From positions 1 through 64,000 of the forward strand of contig CAJNOL010000201.1 in assembly GCA_905250125.1 (NCBI GenBank): a stretch of DNA of 64,000 bases. The letters run 5' to 3'. This DNA is from Rotaria sordida (lineage: Eukaryota > Rotifera > Eurotatoria > Philodinida > Philodinidae). Shown here piece by piece: positions 49,501 to 60,661 of this stretch. The notes beneath the pieces are model-generated. The model was given only the letters and a program-made list of their open reading frames with translations, ran no database searches and was not told where the DNA came from. The stretch's first letter is position 1; the number at the start of each line of letters is the position of its first letter. The translations under genes were made by a program, and so were the position numbers.

Positions 49501-50954
49501 GTTTGAAAGATTGTGTCTAGGGCTAGCCTCTCTAGTGGCTCTTTTTTTTTCAAACTCTTACTTTTTAAGCGAAGACAAGGAATGACAAGTTTAATGACTC
49601 AAAAAACCTCTAAAAAAAAGAGCTACCAGAAGGACTAGCCTTAGACACAAGCTTTCAAACACAAAACAAAATATTTGACTTTATCTCTTACTATGATAGA
49701 ATTCTGCTGACGCTACGTCGTTGAACTCACGTTATGAGAAAACCGAAAAATGATTTTCAGTTTTTTGTAAAAACGACTTGTTCTTCGAATAGGAGAGGGT
49801 AATGGAAATCTTTCAAAGTTTTTGGAAAAAAAGAGATGCTGAATAAAAATTTTTGTCGCATGTGAAAGAGTAGATGACGAGCTATTTATCCATGAATTTA
49901 TTTCAATTTCGATGATTCTGACGAAAAGCGACTTTTTTTAAGGAAACCTTAAAAAGCCTTTCAACATCTACTTAACTGCTATCCTCTCGAAAAGAATCAG
50001 ATTTTTTTCTTAATTGAATAATTTCGTACAAAAGAACAACGGATATATCTCAAAGATAAAATCATAATATTTGTTTATTTATAGGCTATTATTCGTGAGA
50101 TTCCTTCTACTATTACAACTATGAATGATGATATTAATAAAAGAATAGTTGAAAAAGATACTACAAAAGAAAAATCTTCAAAAGAAAAATTAAAACGTTC
50201 AAAATCTGAATCAACATATAATCGTAAATCATATATAAAAACAAATACTAAACCTGATTCATCATCAAGAATTGATAATAATGAAATAACTAAATCTACA
50301 CTTCGACGATTTTTTTTACGTAAATTAAAAAAACGAACAAATCAAATAAATGAAATCAATATAAATAATTCATTAGAACAAGAATCAAATGAAATAATCA
50401 ATGAAACAACTCGAAAATTAGGACGAAAATCTTTAAGTTTCGATGAACATTTACATTCATTACCTCCTCCACCTAATTATGAAGAATCTACTATACATGA
50501 TATAACATCATTACCAATGGTAACATGGAAATCCGATAATGAATTATATTCAACAAAACCTACATTACATTTTCCAACAACTATTCATACTGAAAATGAT
50601 GATGATAATGATGAATTATATGAAGATGAACAAATGACTGTACCATTACTTGTTACTGTTTTTGTCATTCCGCTTTATTTAACACTGGGCGCTATATTAT
50701 TTAATATTTGGGAACGTTGGGGTTTTCTTAATTCATTTTATTTTTGTTTTACAACATTAACAACGATCGGTTTTGGAGATTATGTACCTGGTGCATCAAT
50801 AACTGTTTTAGCTGCAAAAGAAAAACTTATATGTGCTTCATTGTATATTTTACTTGGTCTTGTACTTATTGCAATGTGTTTTAATTTAATGAAAGAACAA
50901 TTAATTCAAAAAGTTAAACAAATCGCTGGTAAATGGGGAATTTTGCAAACTTAG
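46524..50954 (+). CDS. Two-pore-domain potassium channel (K2P/TWK type)
   Basis: Exons 46524-46576, 46672-47126, 47212-48083 and 50085-50954 join in phase to 749 residues. K2P channels carry background K+ current as dimers, each subunit giving two pore loops. M1 is near FFVMIGYVALGGWLFQALEA. Pore 1 reads TIGYG at 168-172 and is split by an intron exactly at the selectivity-filter Gly, a position shared by many K2P genes. M2 and M3 flank a very long cytosolic loop (about 400 residues, Asn/Ser/Lys-rich). Pore 2 reads TIGFGDYVPG near 687, followed by M4 (LYILLGLVLIAMCFNLMKE). The protein ends soon after M4, so the regulatory bulk is in the M2-M3 loop, as in the KCNK18/TRESK layout. I do not assign a subfamily. 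Exon 3 probably hides a further 54-base intron; intron 3 (2 kb) holds a MITE. Confidence 0.9.
47521..47574 (+). other. Probable in-frame 54-base intron inside K2P exon 3
   Basis: The stretch begins GTAAAG, ends TTTATTTAG, is T-rich and is exactly 54 bases with no stop. Read as coding it inserts a Phe/Ile-rich stretch (ILFFQFYFFFIHIYL) into a hydrophilic cytosolic loop. Splicing keeps the frame and gives a 731-residue channel. Confidence 0.65.
48555..48760. repeat. Dispersed module also at 12820-12990 and 27515-27690
   Basis: Third copy of the module, in K2P intron 3, same orientation as the others. Confidence 0.45.
49161..49479. mobile_element. Mariner-type MITE with TA target duplication
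   Basis: A 315-base element between TA dinucleotides in K2P intron 3. The terminal inverted repeats begin CAGGGTGACGCAAAAGTCAG (left) and CAGGGTGGGGCAAAAGTCAG (right, complemented), and pairing continues for about 150 bases per arm with few mismatches, so nearly the whole element folds back. Arms are much more alike than in the other fold-back elements, suggesting a younger insertion. It has no transposase; mobilisation by a Tc1/mariner enzyme is inferred. Confidence 0.85.
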
Positions 50955-50958
50955 GAAC

Positions 50959-50996
50959 ATTTCTTCTTCTTCTTCTTCTTCTTCTTCTTCTTCTTG
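50959..50996 (+). repeat. (CTT)n microsatellite in the K2P 3' flank
   Basis: About eleven TTC units directly after the K2P stop, probably in the 3' untranslated region. Confidence 0.8.
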
Positions 50997-51159
50997 TGTT
51001 TTTTTGTTGTTGTTTTGTTTCTTGATAAATATATCAGCGAAGGTTTTTTTTTTCTTCGTTTTATTTGTATCTTTATAGTGAATAAAGGAAACTAATAAAA
51101 TTTCAAGCATAATTAATTTAGTTTGTTTCAATAAAAAACAAAAAAAAAAAAGAATCAAA

Positions 51160-52152
51160 TTAAGATGAAATACTTATTTTATGCACAATCCACGGATTAT
51201 AATAACTAACTTTAGCATAAACATCGGAAAAATTTGTTTGATGACCACAATCAACTGTTCCTGACATAATACCAACTTGTTGCCAATAAGTTTTACCATT
51301 TTTATGAACTATTGATCGAACTAATGGACCACCACTATCACCAAAACATACTGCTCTTGGTGGAAAACCAGCACACATTTGTCCTAGTCGTGCACCATCA
51401 CCACTACCAGTTAATGGTTCACATGATGGATGATTTCGTGGTACAAATTGTAAACGTACTTGTTGTAATACATTTGGTCTTGTACGATTAACACTTTCCA
51501 TTGCACCCCAACCTGTAGCTACAAGAGTATCACCTTCTTTTAATTCTTGATCAGTCATATTTGCTGGTGCAATACAAGCAAGACTAACTTGATCATCTAA
51601 AGAAATGTTTGTATGTAAACGAATAAGTGCAACATCATCATTAAGAGTTAGATCATCATAAGATTCATGAACATAAATACGTTCAGCCATATGTGCTATA
51701 CGTGGTGACCATGTACTAACATTAAAAACATGAAGACGAGCAATTACACCAACATATCGAGGTGAAAAACCAAAAATACAATGTGCAGCAGTAAGAACAT
51801 GTTGTGGTGTAATAAGACTAGCACCACAATAAGATCTTGGTAAGCCTTCAGCAGAAAAAACGACGAGAAGCAATTGCCATGGCCATGAATTTGGAATCGC
51901 TGCTTCACCATTAACAATTCTTGATGTTATTTGTGGACTAATAGCTGGACAACCACATGCACATGGTTCGGCAAGAGTAACTGTTGATTGATTTCGATTA
52001 TCACTAGAGCTCGTAGTCGATTTTGGTTTTCCAATTGTAAATAGTAGTGCGATACTAACGGTCAATGCTAGAACCATTATTGTTACGCAAACTAACAAAA
52101 CAGTAATTAATGTTTGGGAAATTCCATTTGTCATTGTTGGCGGATTATTCAT
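51160..52152 (-). CDS. Type II transmembrane serine protease (S1 family)
   Basis: One exon codes 330 residues. A short cytosolic N terminus is followed by a membrane helix (about 12-40), then a Ser/Thr stem and a Cys-rich linker (CACGC). The S1 domain begins at the activation site R78-IVNG. The catalytic triad is complete: H124 (TAAHC), D173 (NDDVALIRL) and S273 (GDSGGP). The S1 pocket is unusual: the residue equivalent to chymotrypsin 189 is Ala (RAVCFGDSGG) rather than Asp, and SWG is replaced by SGT, so trypsin-like cleavage after Lys/Arg is unlikely. The start is the ATG after an acceptor-like 'cacactag', so a 5' untranslated exon is likely. No LDLR-A, CUB or SEA module is seen. The stop lies 205 bases from the end of the convergent K2P gene. 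Confidence 0.9.
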   Translation of the reverse strand: MNNPPTMTNGISQTLITVLLVCVTIMVLALTVSIALLFTIGKPKSTTSSSDNRNQSTVTLAEPCACGCPAISPQITSRIVNGEAAIPNSWPWQLLLVVFSAEGLPRSYCGASLITPQHVLTAAHCIFGFSPRYVGVIARLHVFNVSTWSPRIAHMAERIYVHESYDDLTLNDDVALIRLHTNISLDDQVSLACIAPANMTDQELKEGDTLVATGWGAMESVNRTRPNVLQQVRLQFVPRNHPSCEPLTGSGDGARLGQMCAGFPPRAVCFGDSGGPLVRSIVHKNGKTYWQQVGIMSGTVDCGHQTNFSDVYAKVSYYNPWIVHKISISS

Positions 52153-53785
52153 ATCTGGTCGTACAACTAGTGTGCTTGAGAAAAAAAAAAATATTGAATA
52201 TTTCTTTTTTTTTTGCAAGAGATATAAATATAGTAATCGAAATGAATTGTTATCAAATATCAAACTTTAATACGACTTTTTTTTTCTTTTTTTTTTTTTT
52301 AGTTTATGATGTATGTCATCATAATTCTTCAAGTATGTACTTTAGACTATATTGTATTTTAAGAACAAAACAATGAATAATTTGATGAAAAATATCAATT
52401 AATTTGTTTTCTTTCTCTTGAAAACTAACGATTATAATAAAAAAATATACAAGTTTCGATTGTTATATGATAATAAAACAAGTAAATAATCATATAGATA
52501 TTTGAAAGTAGTGACTATGATGATTCACATCCTTCAAAGAAGTAGGTGTTTTGGTTAAATCTATTTTTGATAGGAGAATGTCAAAAATTAAAATGTAGAT
52601 AGATAAGAAACACCGAATAATAAATATGTCGAACTGTAAAAAATAATCGAAAGATAAAAATATCATCTTGCTGACATATCAAAATCATATAAATTATTGG
52701 TTAGTAAAAAAAATAAAGAACTCAATGTGTTTATTTCATTTATAGTATTGATGGCTGAAATCTTTTTGAATAGATAACTATGGATCAGACCGAGCTCATT
52801 CAATATTGCGAGTGGCGCCCACAGGCCGAGTCTTGAATAAAATATAAAATATTTCAAAGATGTTCTATATGTCCATTTCGATGTAATTCTTCCATTGACT
52901 AAAATTTATATTTAAAAAAGTATCCTTTCTTAGTTTTTCTCATTCATCAACAATTACTTTTTCTAATTCTATTCCTACTGAACCATATTAACCATCAATT
53001 TTTCTTCAACTACCACTGGTGTTGATTCGACATCACATACAAAACAGTATAATATCTGGATGGATAAAATTTGTTTTGAGTGTATATGTGCATGACAATG
53101 AATTTAGGCCACACTCACGCCCTTTTCACAGTTGTGAAAGATGACCGAATCCTATGGAGTATTACTATCGCTAACTTGCAATAAGAATGAACTTTTGCTG
53201 TTAATCTCTGCAGCTCGTAATGTTTTTCATAAAGTATTTCGTTTGTCATCATCCTTAATCATGATTGAACAAGAAATTCAAGCATCAGAGCTTGCAAAAA
53301 GGCCTCAAGATATGTCATATCACATGAGTTTCTTACTCAAAATATTCAAGGACTTCATAAGCATGAAAAAAAAAACGTTCAACTAGGGATGAAGATCATA
53401 CAATATAGTATACGATTTTGATACGATCTTGTAACAATCGTACAAGATCTTATAATAGGATTGTTTGATCTGAGTTTTCGTTTCAATAAATTGTTCAAGA
53501 AAATCATGTATCATTCTTTAATAAATGATTCTTTTTTGTTTGAAACATTCCGCGCATATGTTATCATATGCATATTAAAATGAATCAATATTTTCTTTCA
53601 TTCAACATTTAGTAGCGCCATCTATATTGACTTGGTGGCTGATAGAACTGTGACTGAAGATTGGTGAAATCATTATTCGCATTGCGAAAGAAATAAACAA
53701 TTCAGTTCAAAGAAAGACAAAAGATTTGAACGATTGAATAGCGTTTATTGAGTTATCTGAGTTTTATTCATTATTATATTATATC
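52153..53785. other. Divergent spacer between the protease and NOP58
   Basis: 1.6 kb expected to hold both promoters. Apart from the weak frame at 53141-53386, no gene or clear repeat is seen. Confidence 0.5.
53141..53386 (+). CDS. Uncharacterised short open frame
   Basis: An ATG opens 81 codons of mixed composition (contains LLLLISAARNVFHKVFRLSS), ending just after a run of A bases. I do not recognise it. It could be a small gene, an exon or a decayed fragment. Confidence 0.25.
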   Translation: MTESYGVLLSLTCNKNELLLLISAARNVFHKVFRLSSSLIMIEQEIQASELAKRPQDMSYHMSFLLKIFKDFISMKKKTFN

Positions 53786-56700
53786 ATGCTCGTTTTGTTT
53801 GAAACATCTGCTGGCTATGCCATATTTAAAGTTCGTATTTATTGTTTAGTCTTTTTTTTTGGATTTTCTTTTTTAAATTTCAGTTACTTGATGAAAAAAA
53901 ATTACAAGAAACTAAAAATTTATATGCTGATTTCGAATCACCAGAAAAAGCTGCTAATGTGTAAAATATTCTTATTAGTATTTTTTTTAACTGATTGATA
54001 GATTTCGATTTTATTATTTTAGTTTAAAATTAACTCAATTTGAAAAATTTGAAGATACAACACAAGCTCTTGCTGCAGCAACAGCAACTGTTGAAGGAAA
54101 AATTTCTAAACCATTAAAAAAATTACTTAAACGTCTTGTTGATCCAGATGTTCAAGAAAAATTACTTGTTGCTGATTCAACACTTGGCAAAGCTATTAAA
54201 GTTTGTTTACATTTTATTAATAAAATCATTTTTATTTTTTTAAATATATGTATATTTTAGGAAAAATTTAGTTTTGATTGTATATGTAATAGTTCTGTAC
54301 AAGATCTTATGCGTGTTATTCGTTCACAAGCCGATAGTCTTTTACAAATTGATGAAAAAGAATTAGCTGCTATGCGTATTGGTCTCGCACATAGGTATTT
54401 AAAATAAAATTGAATTTTTATTTTTCTTTGTATGATGAAAATGAAAGACAAACACACGAATTAGAGCCTATAGTACTATGTTGATTTTTCTGACGTTTCA
54501 TTAAGTCAGAATTTATATACGGTTTTAGCAAAAATTCAATAAGGATCTATTTTATATAGAAAATAGATAATATTTTGAAAGTTGGTTTTTATGCATAATA
54601 ACTACAATAGTCGGATTCAATAAGAAAAAATATACCAGAAACTTTATTTTTTCATTGTAAGATATTTCTCATCAAAATTTTAGATCTGTTTCTTCAACTT
54701 TTTACTTCTTGAATTACTGATGAAGAGTTATGATTGTGTCCTGAGATAATCCTGAAAGCTTCAATGAAAATGAATATGTCTTGTTCGAGATTATTCAATT
54801 TCAATTATAAGACGCGAAAGACACTGTACATTTTTATTGAAACATTCAGAACTATCTAATGACTATTAAATCTATTTATAGGCCATGAATCCGAACTCTT
54901 TAAGCCTTTTTTAGTATTTTCATATCGTCATCAAAGAAAAATCATCGCAGGGATAAGCCTATGGAAAAAGTGTCAACTCCTTTGAACATATGACATGGTT
55001 AAAACGCAATCTATATTTCATACCTAAGAATTTACATTTTATGGATATAACTTCCAATTGTTTACTGAAAATATCTTGTATTTTTCTTTCGATGTCATAG
55101 ATATGAGTGTATCTAAAGAAGAAGATAGTAAATAATCGATTCTCGCGGAAAGATTAAAATATTTAAAAGAAAACATGAATTAAAAACTTTCTTTTTTTTT
55201 TTGGGATATATATATATTTGATCTTATCCAAGATATTATTGTTTATTTCTAGTTTATCTCGATATAAACTTAAATTTTCTCCTGATAAAGTTGATACAAT
55301 GATTGTTCAAGCTATTTGTATGTATTATTTTTTTTATTGTTATATATAAATTTGATTAAATTTTATCTATAGCTTTATTGGATGATCTTGATAAAGAAAC
55401 AAATAATTATATAATGCGTTGTAAAGAATGGTATGGTTGGCATTTTCCTGAATTAGCTAAAATTATACAAGATAATATTGCTTTTTGCAAGACAGTACAA
55501 AGAATTGGTTAATTAATATTATTTAAATAAATTTTTCATTATTATCTTTTTCGTTTTGTTTTTTGAATATTTATTATTCAATAGGTTATCGAACGACTGC
55601 AGTTGAACTTGATTTATCCGATATATTACCTTCTGATGTTGAAGCACAAGTAAAAGAAGCTGCAGAAATATCTATGGGTACTGAAATATCTGAAGAAGAT
55701 ATAACTAATATTCGTCATTTATGTGCTCAAGTATGTTTATAGTTAAATCTATTAAATAATATATATTTCATGTTCGATTCTAACTTCGAGAATTAATCAT
55801 GGCTAAATAATCTATGATGATGTTAGTAACCGCCCCAGTCTAAATCTAATTTATGTTGACTGGTCCTATACTGAGATTATTAGCTTAATAATATCTTTAC
55901 TTAAAAACAAAAAATCTTCTATATTTATATATATGTTTTAATAGGTTATTGAAATATCTGATTATCGAGCACAGTTATTTGAGTATTTGAAAAATCGAAT
56001 GATGGCTGTTGCACCAAACTTAACAGTATTAGTCGGTGAACTGGTCGGTGCTCGACTTATTGCACACGCAGGTATGAATATATTTCCTTTTTTTTTTGTT
56101 GTTGTTTTATGACGAGTTTTTTTTTTATCATACTGATTCTTTGATGAGAGTTGAGTAAATGCAAATGGAGTAAGAAAGACAGAGTTGAAAGTTTCACTGA
56201 CATTGCACAAAAGTCATGAATATGTTGACGACTTAATTGTCAATACAATATCAAGATTCCCTTAAAAAATGAATAGATTTTCTGATCGGAATCTGATATT
56301 TCTATATATAGCGCGAAAAAAAAAGAGTAATTTATCCATCAACTAATTGCTCAACTATAAATCTGGAATTTTCTTACGTACGAGGGAAAGTCTACAAGTG
56401 TGATATGCCGATCAAGTCGATATTTTGTCTACAAGTAGATCTCAGTAAGACTAGAAGAAGTCTGAAAGGCTTCACTCCATATGTTTTCTTGCTTCAGGTA
56501 GAACATATATAAAAATATCTAGTTATGAAATTTTGTTTATAAATAGATCTTACGATCATTAGAATATTCTAAAAATTTCAATGTTTTATTTTTTAGATAT
56601 TACATGTTAAAGACATTCGTTCTTTTGAACTTTCCTTGTAACATATATCGTTTTCTGGATATGTAGTATCTCAAGAAGAAAACATTGAAATTTTTAGGAC

Positions 56701-57533
56701 ATTGTAATGACCATGAGATCTATCTATGAGTAGAATTTCATAATTAGAACTTTTCATATATGCCTTGCTAGCGGCAGGAAAAATGACATATCTATAAAAT
56801 ATTGTCCGAACCAGTTATAATTCTGGCATATAGTCCTAATTCAAAATCAATAAATCATTTGAAGGAAGAACTTTCCTCTTATTAGTCAGATAATTTATAA
56901 TTTTAATTAAATAATAAAACTAATTTTTAGGATCATTACTCAATCTTGCTAAACATCCATCATCAACCGTACAAATCTTAGGTGCCGAAAAAGCTTTATT
57001 TCGTGCAATGAAAACTAAACATGATACACCAAAATATGGTTTAATTTATCATGCATCATTAGTTGGTCAAACATCAGCAAAACTTAAAGGTAAAGTTAGC
57101 CGTATGTTAGCTGCTAAAGCTGCATTAGCCATACGAGTTGATGCACTTGGTGAAGATACACAAGCAACAATTGGTATAGAACAACGTGCTGATCTTGAAC
57201 GAAAATTTGCTTTACTCGAACAAAATGCTGTAAGATTTTATAGATTAAAAATTTTTTTTTTTTGTTTTAATTTTATTCTTTTATATTAGTCAAAACGTAT
57301 ATCCGGTACGGGTAAAATGCAAGCAAAATTTGAAAAATATCAGAAAAATACGTATGTAATTTTGTTTTTTATTTTATTAATTGATATATTGAATTTTAAA
57401 TAGTGAGAAGGGTCAATTTAATCAAGATCAAGCATCCACATTACCTCAAAAACGTCATTCTGATTTTGGTGGTCGAGGTGGTGCAAATAAACGATTTAAG
57501 AGTAGCAACATGAATAAATCATTTGTGGTTTAA
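53786..57533 (+). CDS. NOP58: NOP58, core protein of box C/D snoRNPs
   Basis: Eleven exons (53786-53830, 53884-53960, 54023-54200, 54261-54394, 55253-55317, 55373-55507, 55585-55730, 55945-56071, 56931-57229, 57290-57351, 57404-57533) join in phase to 465 residues. NOP58 pairs with NOP56 in nucleolar snoRNPs that 2'-O-methylate rRNA through fibrillarin. The N terminus [15 protein letters not shown] and the segment [20 protein letters not shown] are near-identical to other animals. The Nop domain includes [34 protein letters not shown] and [20 protein letters not shown], then RMLAAK. The protein is shorter than human (529) because the long acidic/basic KKE tail is missing; the end is a short Gly/Lys/Arg tail. 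Introns 4 and 8 are long (about 0.86 kb each) and intron 7 hosts a box C/D snoRNA. Confidence 0.97.
55806..55881 (+). ncRNA. Box C/D snoRNA in NOP58 intron 7, predicted 28S P-loop guide
   Basis: C box ATGATGA (55814-55820) and D box CTGA (55871-55874) are flanked by a perfect 7-bp terminal stem (AATAATC at 55806-55812 with GATTATT at 55875-55881). Internal D' (CTAA, 55840-55843) and C' (ATGTTGA, 55853-55859) each differ by one base from consensus. The 11 bases before D' (ACCGCCCCAGT) are complementary to ACUGGGGCGGU, a universally conserved 28S/23S sequence. The D'+5 rule selects the second G of GGGG, equivalent to E. coli Gm2251. From memory this is the site of yeast snR67 (Gm2619) and human SNORD31. 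It sits 63 bases before the 3' splice site, a usual place for intronic snoRNAs. Confidence 0.85.
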
Positions 57534-59532
57534 AAATGACATAAAAAAAAGAACAAAGAAAAAACCAAAATTTAGCTGTCATTTACATATTCTTTGTTGT
57601 TATCTCTTTTTTTTTGGCTGTGAATGCCCGTAATTGTTATGTGTTTTTTTTTTTGTAATGAAATAAAATAAAAAAGAAAACCAAACGAAATAAATAATAA
57701 AATAAACATTTTTATTTTTTTTTTTTGAAGTCCTGACTTCTCACTTGAAATACTTTTTCAATAGAATTTCAAGTAGTAAACGTCAGGTAAATTATATTAT
57801 CTCATATTTTTAATGGAATGGCCTTGTTTCGATTTCTTTATATCGATAAGGTTACAGACAGAGAAATGAGTACAAAATTTATCTTTTTTTTTTTTTTTTG
57901 TTCCTTGGCTTTCTTTTATATATGAAAAAACCAAATGACTATAATTTGCTTATAGTGCTCTGCATCAATGGACAAACTCATACATGACATCCGTTGTGCT
58001 CTCGACATAATTATAGTGTGCACATATATATAGGAAGATAAAACGGAAAAAAGCAAAAAAAAAAAGAATTTTTTCTTTTTGGCATAGAATAATGTGAACA
58101 TGCCATAGTGATCGGGTATATTGCAAGTTTTTCAATGATGAAATAATAATAAAAAAAATATATATATATATATGTATGAATAAGAATATACGAATGAGTC
58201 TAAAATATAAATCAAATAAAATGCTTGTTCTAGGTCATATCTATTCAAAATGAAATACATGTCAAAATAATTGGATACAAAAAATCCATTGAAATTTATA
58301 TTATTCAAAACAATTTTATTTCAAAATAAAAATATTATATGTTTGATCATCTTGAAATCAATTAAATAAAATTGTATTTATTTAATCAACTTTTCAGACT
58401 ACAACATAGATTTCATCCACTATGCTTAATATGTTGTATCTCTGTTAAAGAAAAAGTTAACTGTCTAACACAGTGATATTTTCAATTAAAATTTCATTGA
58501 AAAATAGTAAAGGGATGATGATCTATCAGACAGAATGATAGAAATATTCAAAAAATGGTTTTTCGAAATCCATTCGAGATAGTATAATCCATTTTTGTCT
58601 TTTCTACTGAAGGAAAATCAAAAAAAAAACTTCTCCAGGGATGTCGACCTCCGCTTTACCGCGTTCTTTTTCTCTCTAAAACCACTACTATTACAAACCT
58701 TTTTATTTCAAAATTATCTTCTGCAGAATGCAAATCTTATTTAAAAAACCGCTGCTTAATATTATGTCTGCCGTTCCTCATGCTGAAGCTGATCTAATGT
58801 CCTTCGATAAAGTTAAAAAAAACAAAAAAAGGTCAAAATCACCTGTATGAACTATTCCAAATATAATTCTTTCTCAAGGCTAAAACTCTAACAGAGAAAG
58901 AAATCGTTTCGTTTTTTTTTCTTTTCTAACCAATAAAAATTTTTTTTCCAAACACCAATAAAAAAACAAATTTCCTTTCTCTCATTCTTTCGTCTTCACC
59001 AATTGGATACCAATGTCACCGAGAAGAAAAATCTTTACTCTTTCTCTCTTCCTCTCTCTCTCTCTCTCTCTCTCTGTCTTATTCAAATTAACCTTATTCT
59101 TGCTAACTAATTATTGTCGTTGAAACCGGAGTACATATTGCTTTTCGTCAACTTGTCGTATAGAAAAAAAAAGAAAGCAGATCATTATCATCGGGTTTAA
59201 TCTTAAAAACGAAGAAGAAGAAGACGAAGAAGAAAAGGAGATAATTTACTCCCCGATTATTGATCGTTTTCTTTTATATTTTGTATTCATCAATGCATCG
59301 TCAACCGTAATTATTAAAGGGAAACTACGCTTACGCTCGTCTAACTTCATTAATTTCTTATTCATTGTCGCATATTATCTCATCTCATCTATATTATTAT
59401 CAAGGGTGAAATTGTCTCAAAATTACTCAATAAACATATAGTCAATACAAAAGAAGAAATCAAATTAGTAAAACAAAAAAAAAAACCCAACCGGAAGAAG
59501 AAAAGAAAAGAGAAGAAAAAAAAAGAAAAACT
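57534..59532. other. Spacer between NOP58 and the Distal-less gene
   Basis: 2 kb without a supportable gene. A CT microsatellite lies at about 59042-59074. A short open stretch near 58730-58848 ends at a GTATGA donor-like site but has no recognisable product. Confidence 0.55.
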
Positions 59533-60535
59533 ATGATGCATAATGAACCATCAGCACAGACTCTTCCACCGCCATTACCATTATCATATGAACAAGAAAC
59601 AAAATCAAATGGTTTTCATGATTTTACAAATCATCATCATCATCCACATCAACATCAACATCAATCATTAGATCCAATTGATTCTCAACAACAATATTCA
59701 AATTTTATTCAACATAATACATATCATCATCCAACATCGGATGAACAATTTTATTCAACAACACGTAATTCATTTACATCATATCCATATCCATATTCAT
59801 TACCTTATCCATCATTAACACTTGATGCAGGTAAACACGTAAAAATAAAATATTTTATTTATTTATTTATTTATTTATTTTTATTTTAATTTTAGATGAA
59901 AAATGTCATTATGATGAACGTGATATACAACCAAAATTAACAATTAAAGGTAAAAAAATTCGTAAACCAAGAACTATTTATTCAAGTATGCAATTACAAG
60001 TACTTAATAAACGTTTTCAACGTACACAATATCTTGCTTTACCTGAACGAGCTGAATTAGCTGCTTCACTTGGACTTACACAAACACAAGTAAAAAAAAA
60101 GAAAAAAAGAAAAAGACAATTTAGTTTAAAAAAGAAAAATATATATATATATGTATATTTTCTTTTAAGGTGAAAATTTGGTTTCAAAATAAACGAAGTA
60201 AACAAAAAAAAATTGTCAAAAATGTTAGTCATCATTCATCATCATCTTCCCAATCCCCCAACCCGAACCCATCACACCATTGTACATCTCGAATAATGAA
60301 CAATAAACATAATGATTCTATGTTTTTAGTAAAACAAGAACAACAGCAACCATCAACATCAACATCATCATCAACATCATCATCATCATCATCATCATCA
60401 TCAACAATTTCAAATCCTATTGAATCAAACTCATTTAATATTGATGCAGTTTCATCATCATCTCCATTTGCACCAATTGAATATACAACTCATCCAAATC
60501 ATTTTTGGTCTTTATCACCTTATGTAACTAGTTAA
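59533..60535 (+). CDS. Dlx: Distal-less (Dlx) homeobox transcription factor
   Basis: Exons 59533-59830, 59896-60089 and 60170-60535 join in phase to 285 residues. Dlx proteins are nuclear DNA-binding factors in appendage, neural and sensory development. The homeodomain (about 119-178) has the Dlx signature [20 protein letters not shown], then [20 protein letters not shown] and [19 protein letters not shown]50 and N51 are present. The intron before VKIWF, within helix 3, is at the position usual for Dlx genes. The N terminus is rich in His, Gln, Pro and Tyr; the C terminus carries a Ser run and ends SLSPYVTS. No second Dlx gene is seen in the window. Confidence 0.96.
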
Positions 60536-60630
60536 AATTATATTTGAACGTTAAAGTTGTGAAACGTTTTCGTTTTTCGATGTTTTCTGTCTGTGTGTAT
60601 TTATATAAAAAAAAAACCCCAACAAAAAAA

Positions 60631-60661
<31 letters not shown>

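Noticed and set aside
54433-54492. Possible second box C/D snoRNA in NOP58 intron 4 (ATGATGA then CTGA about 55 bases later)
   Set aside because: The flanks do not form a terminal stem and no guide to a conserved rRNA sequence was recognised.
58730-58848. Short frame ending at a GTATGA site, considered as an upstream exon of the Distal-less gene
   Set aside because: The Distal-less exon at 59533 has its own ATG and no matching acceptor was seen before it.
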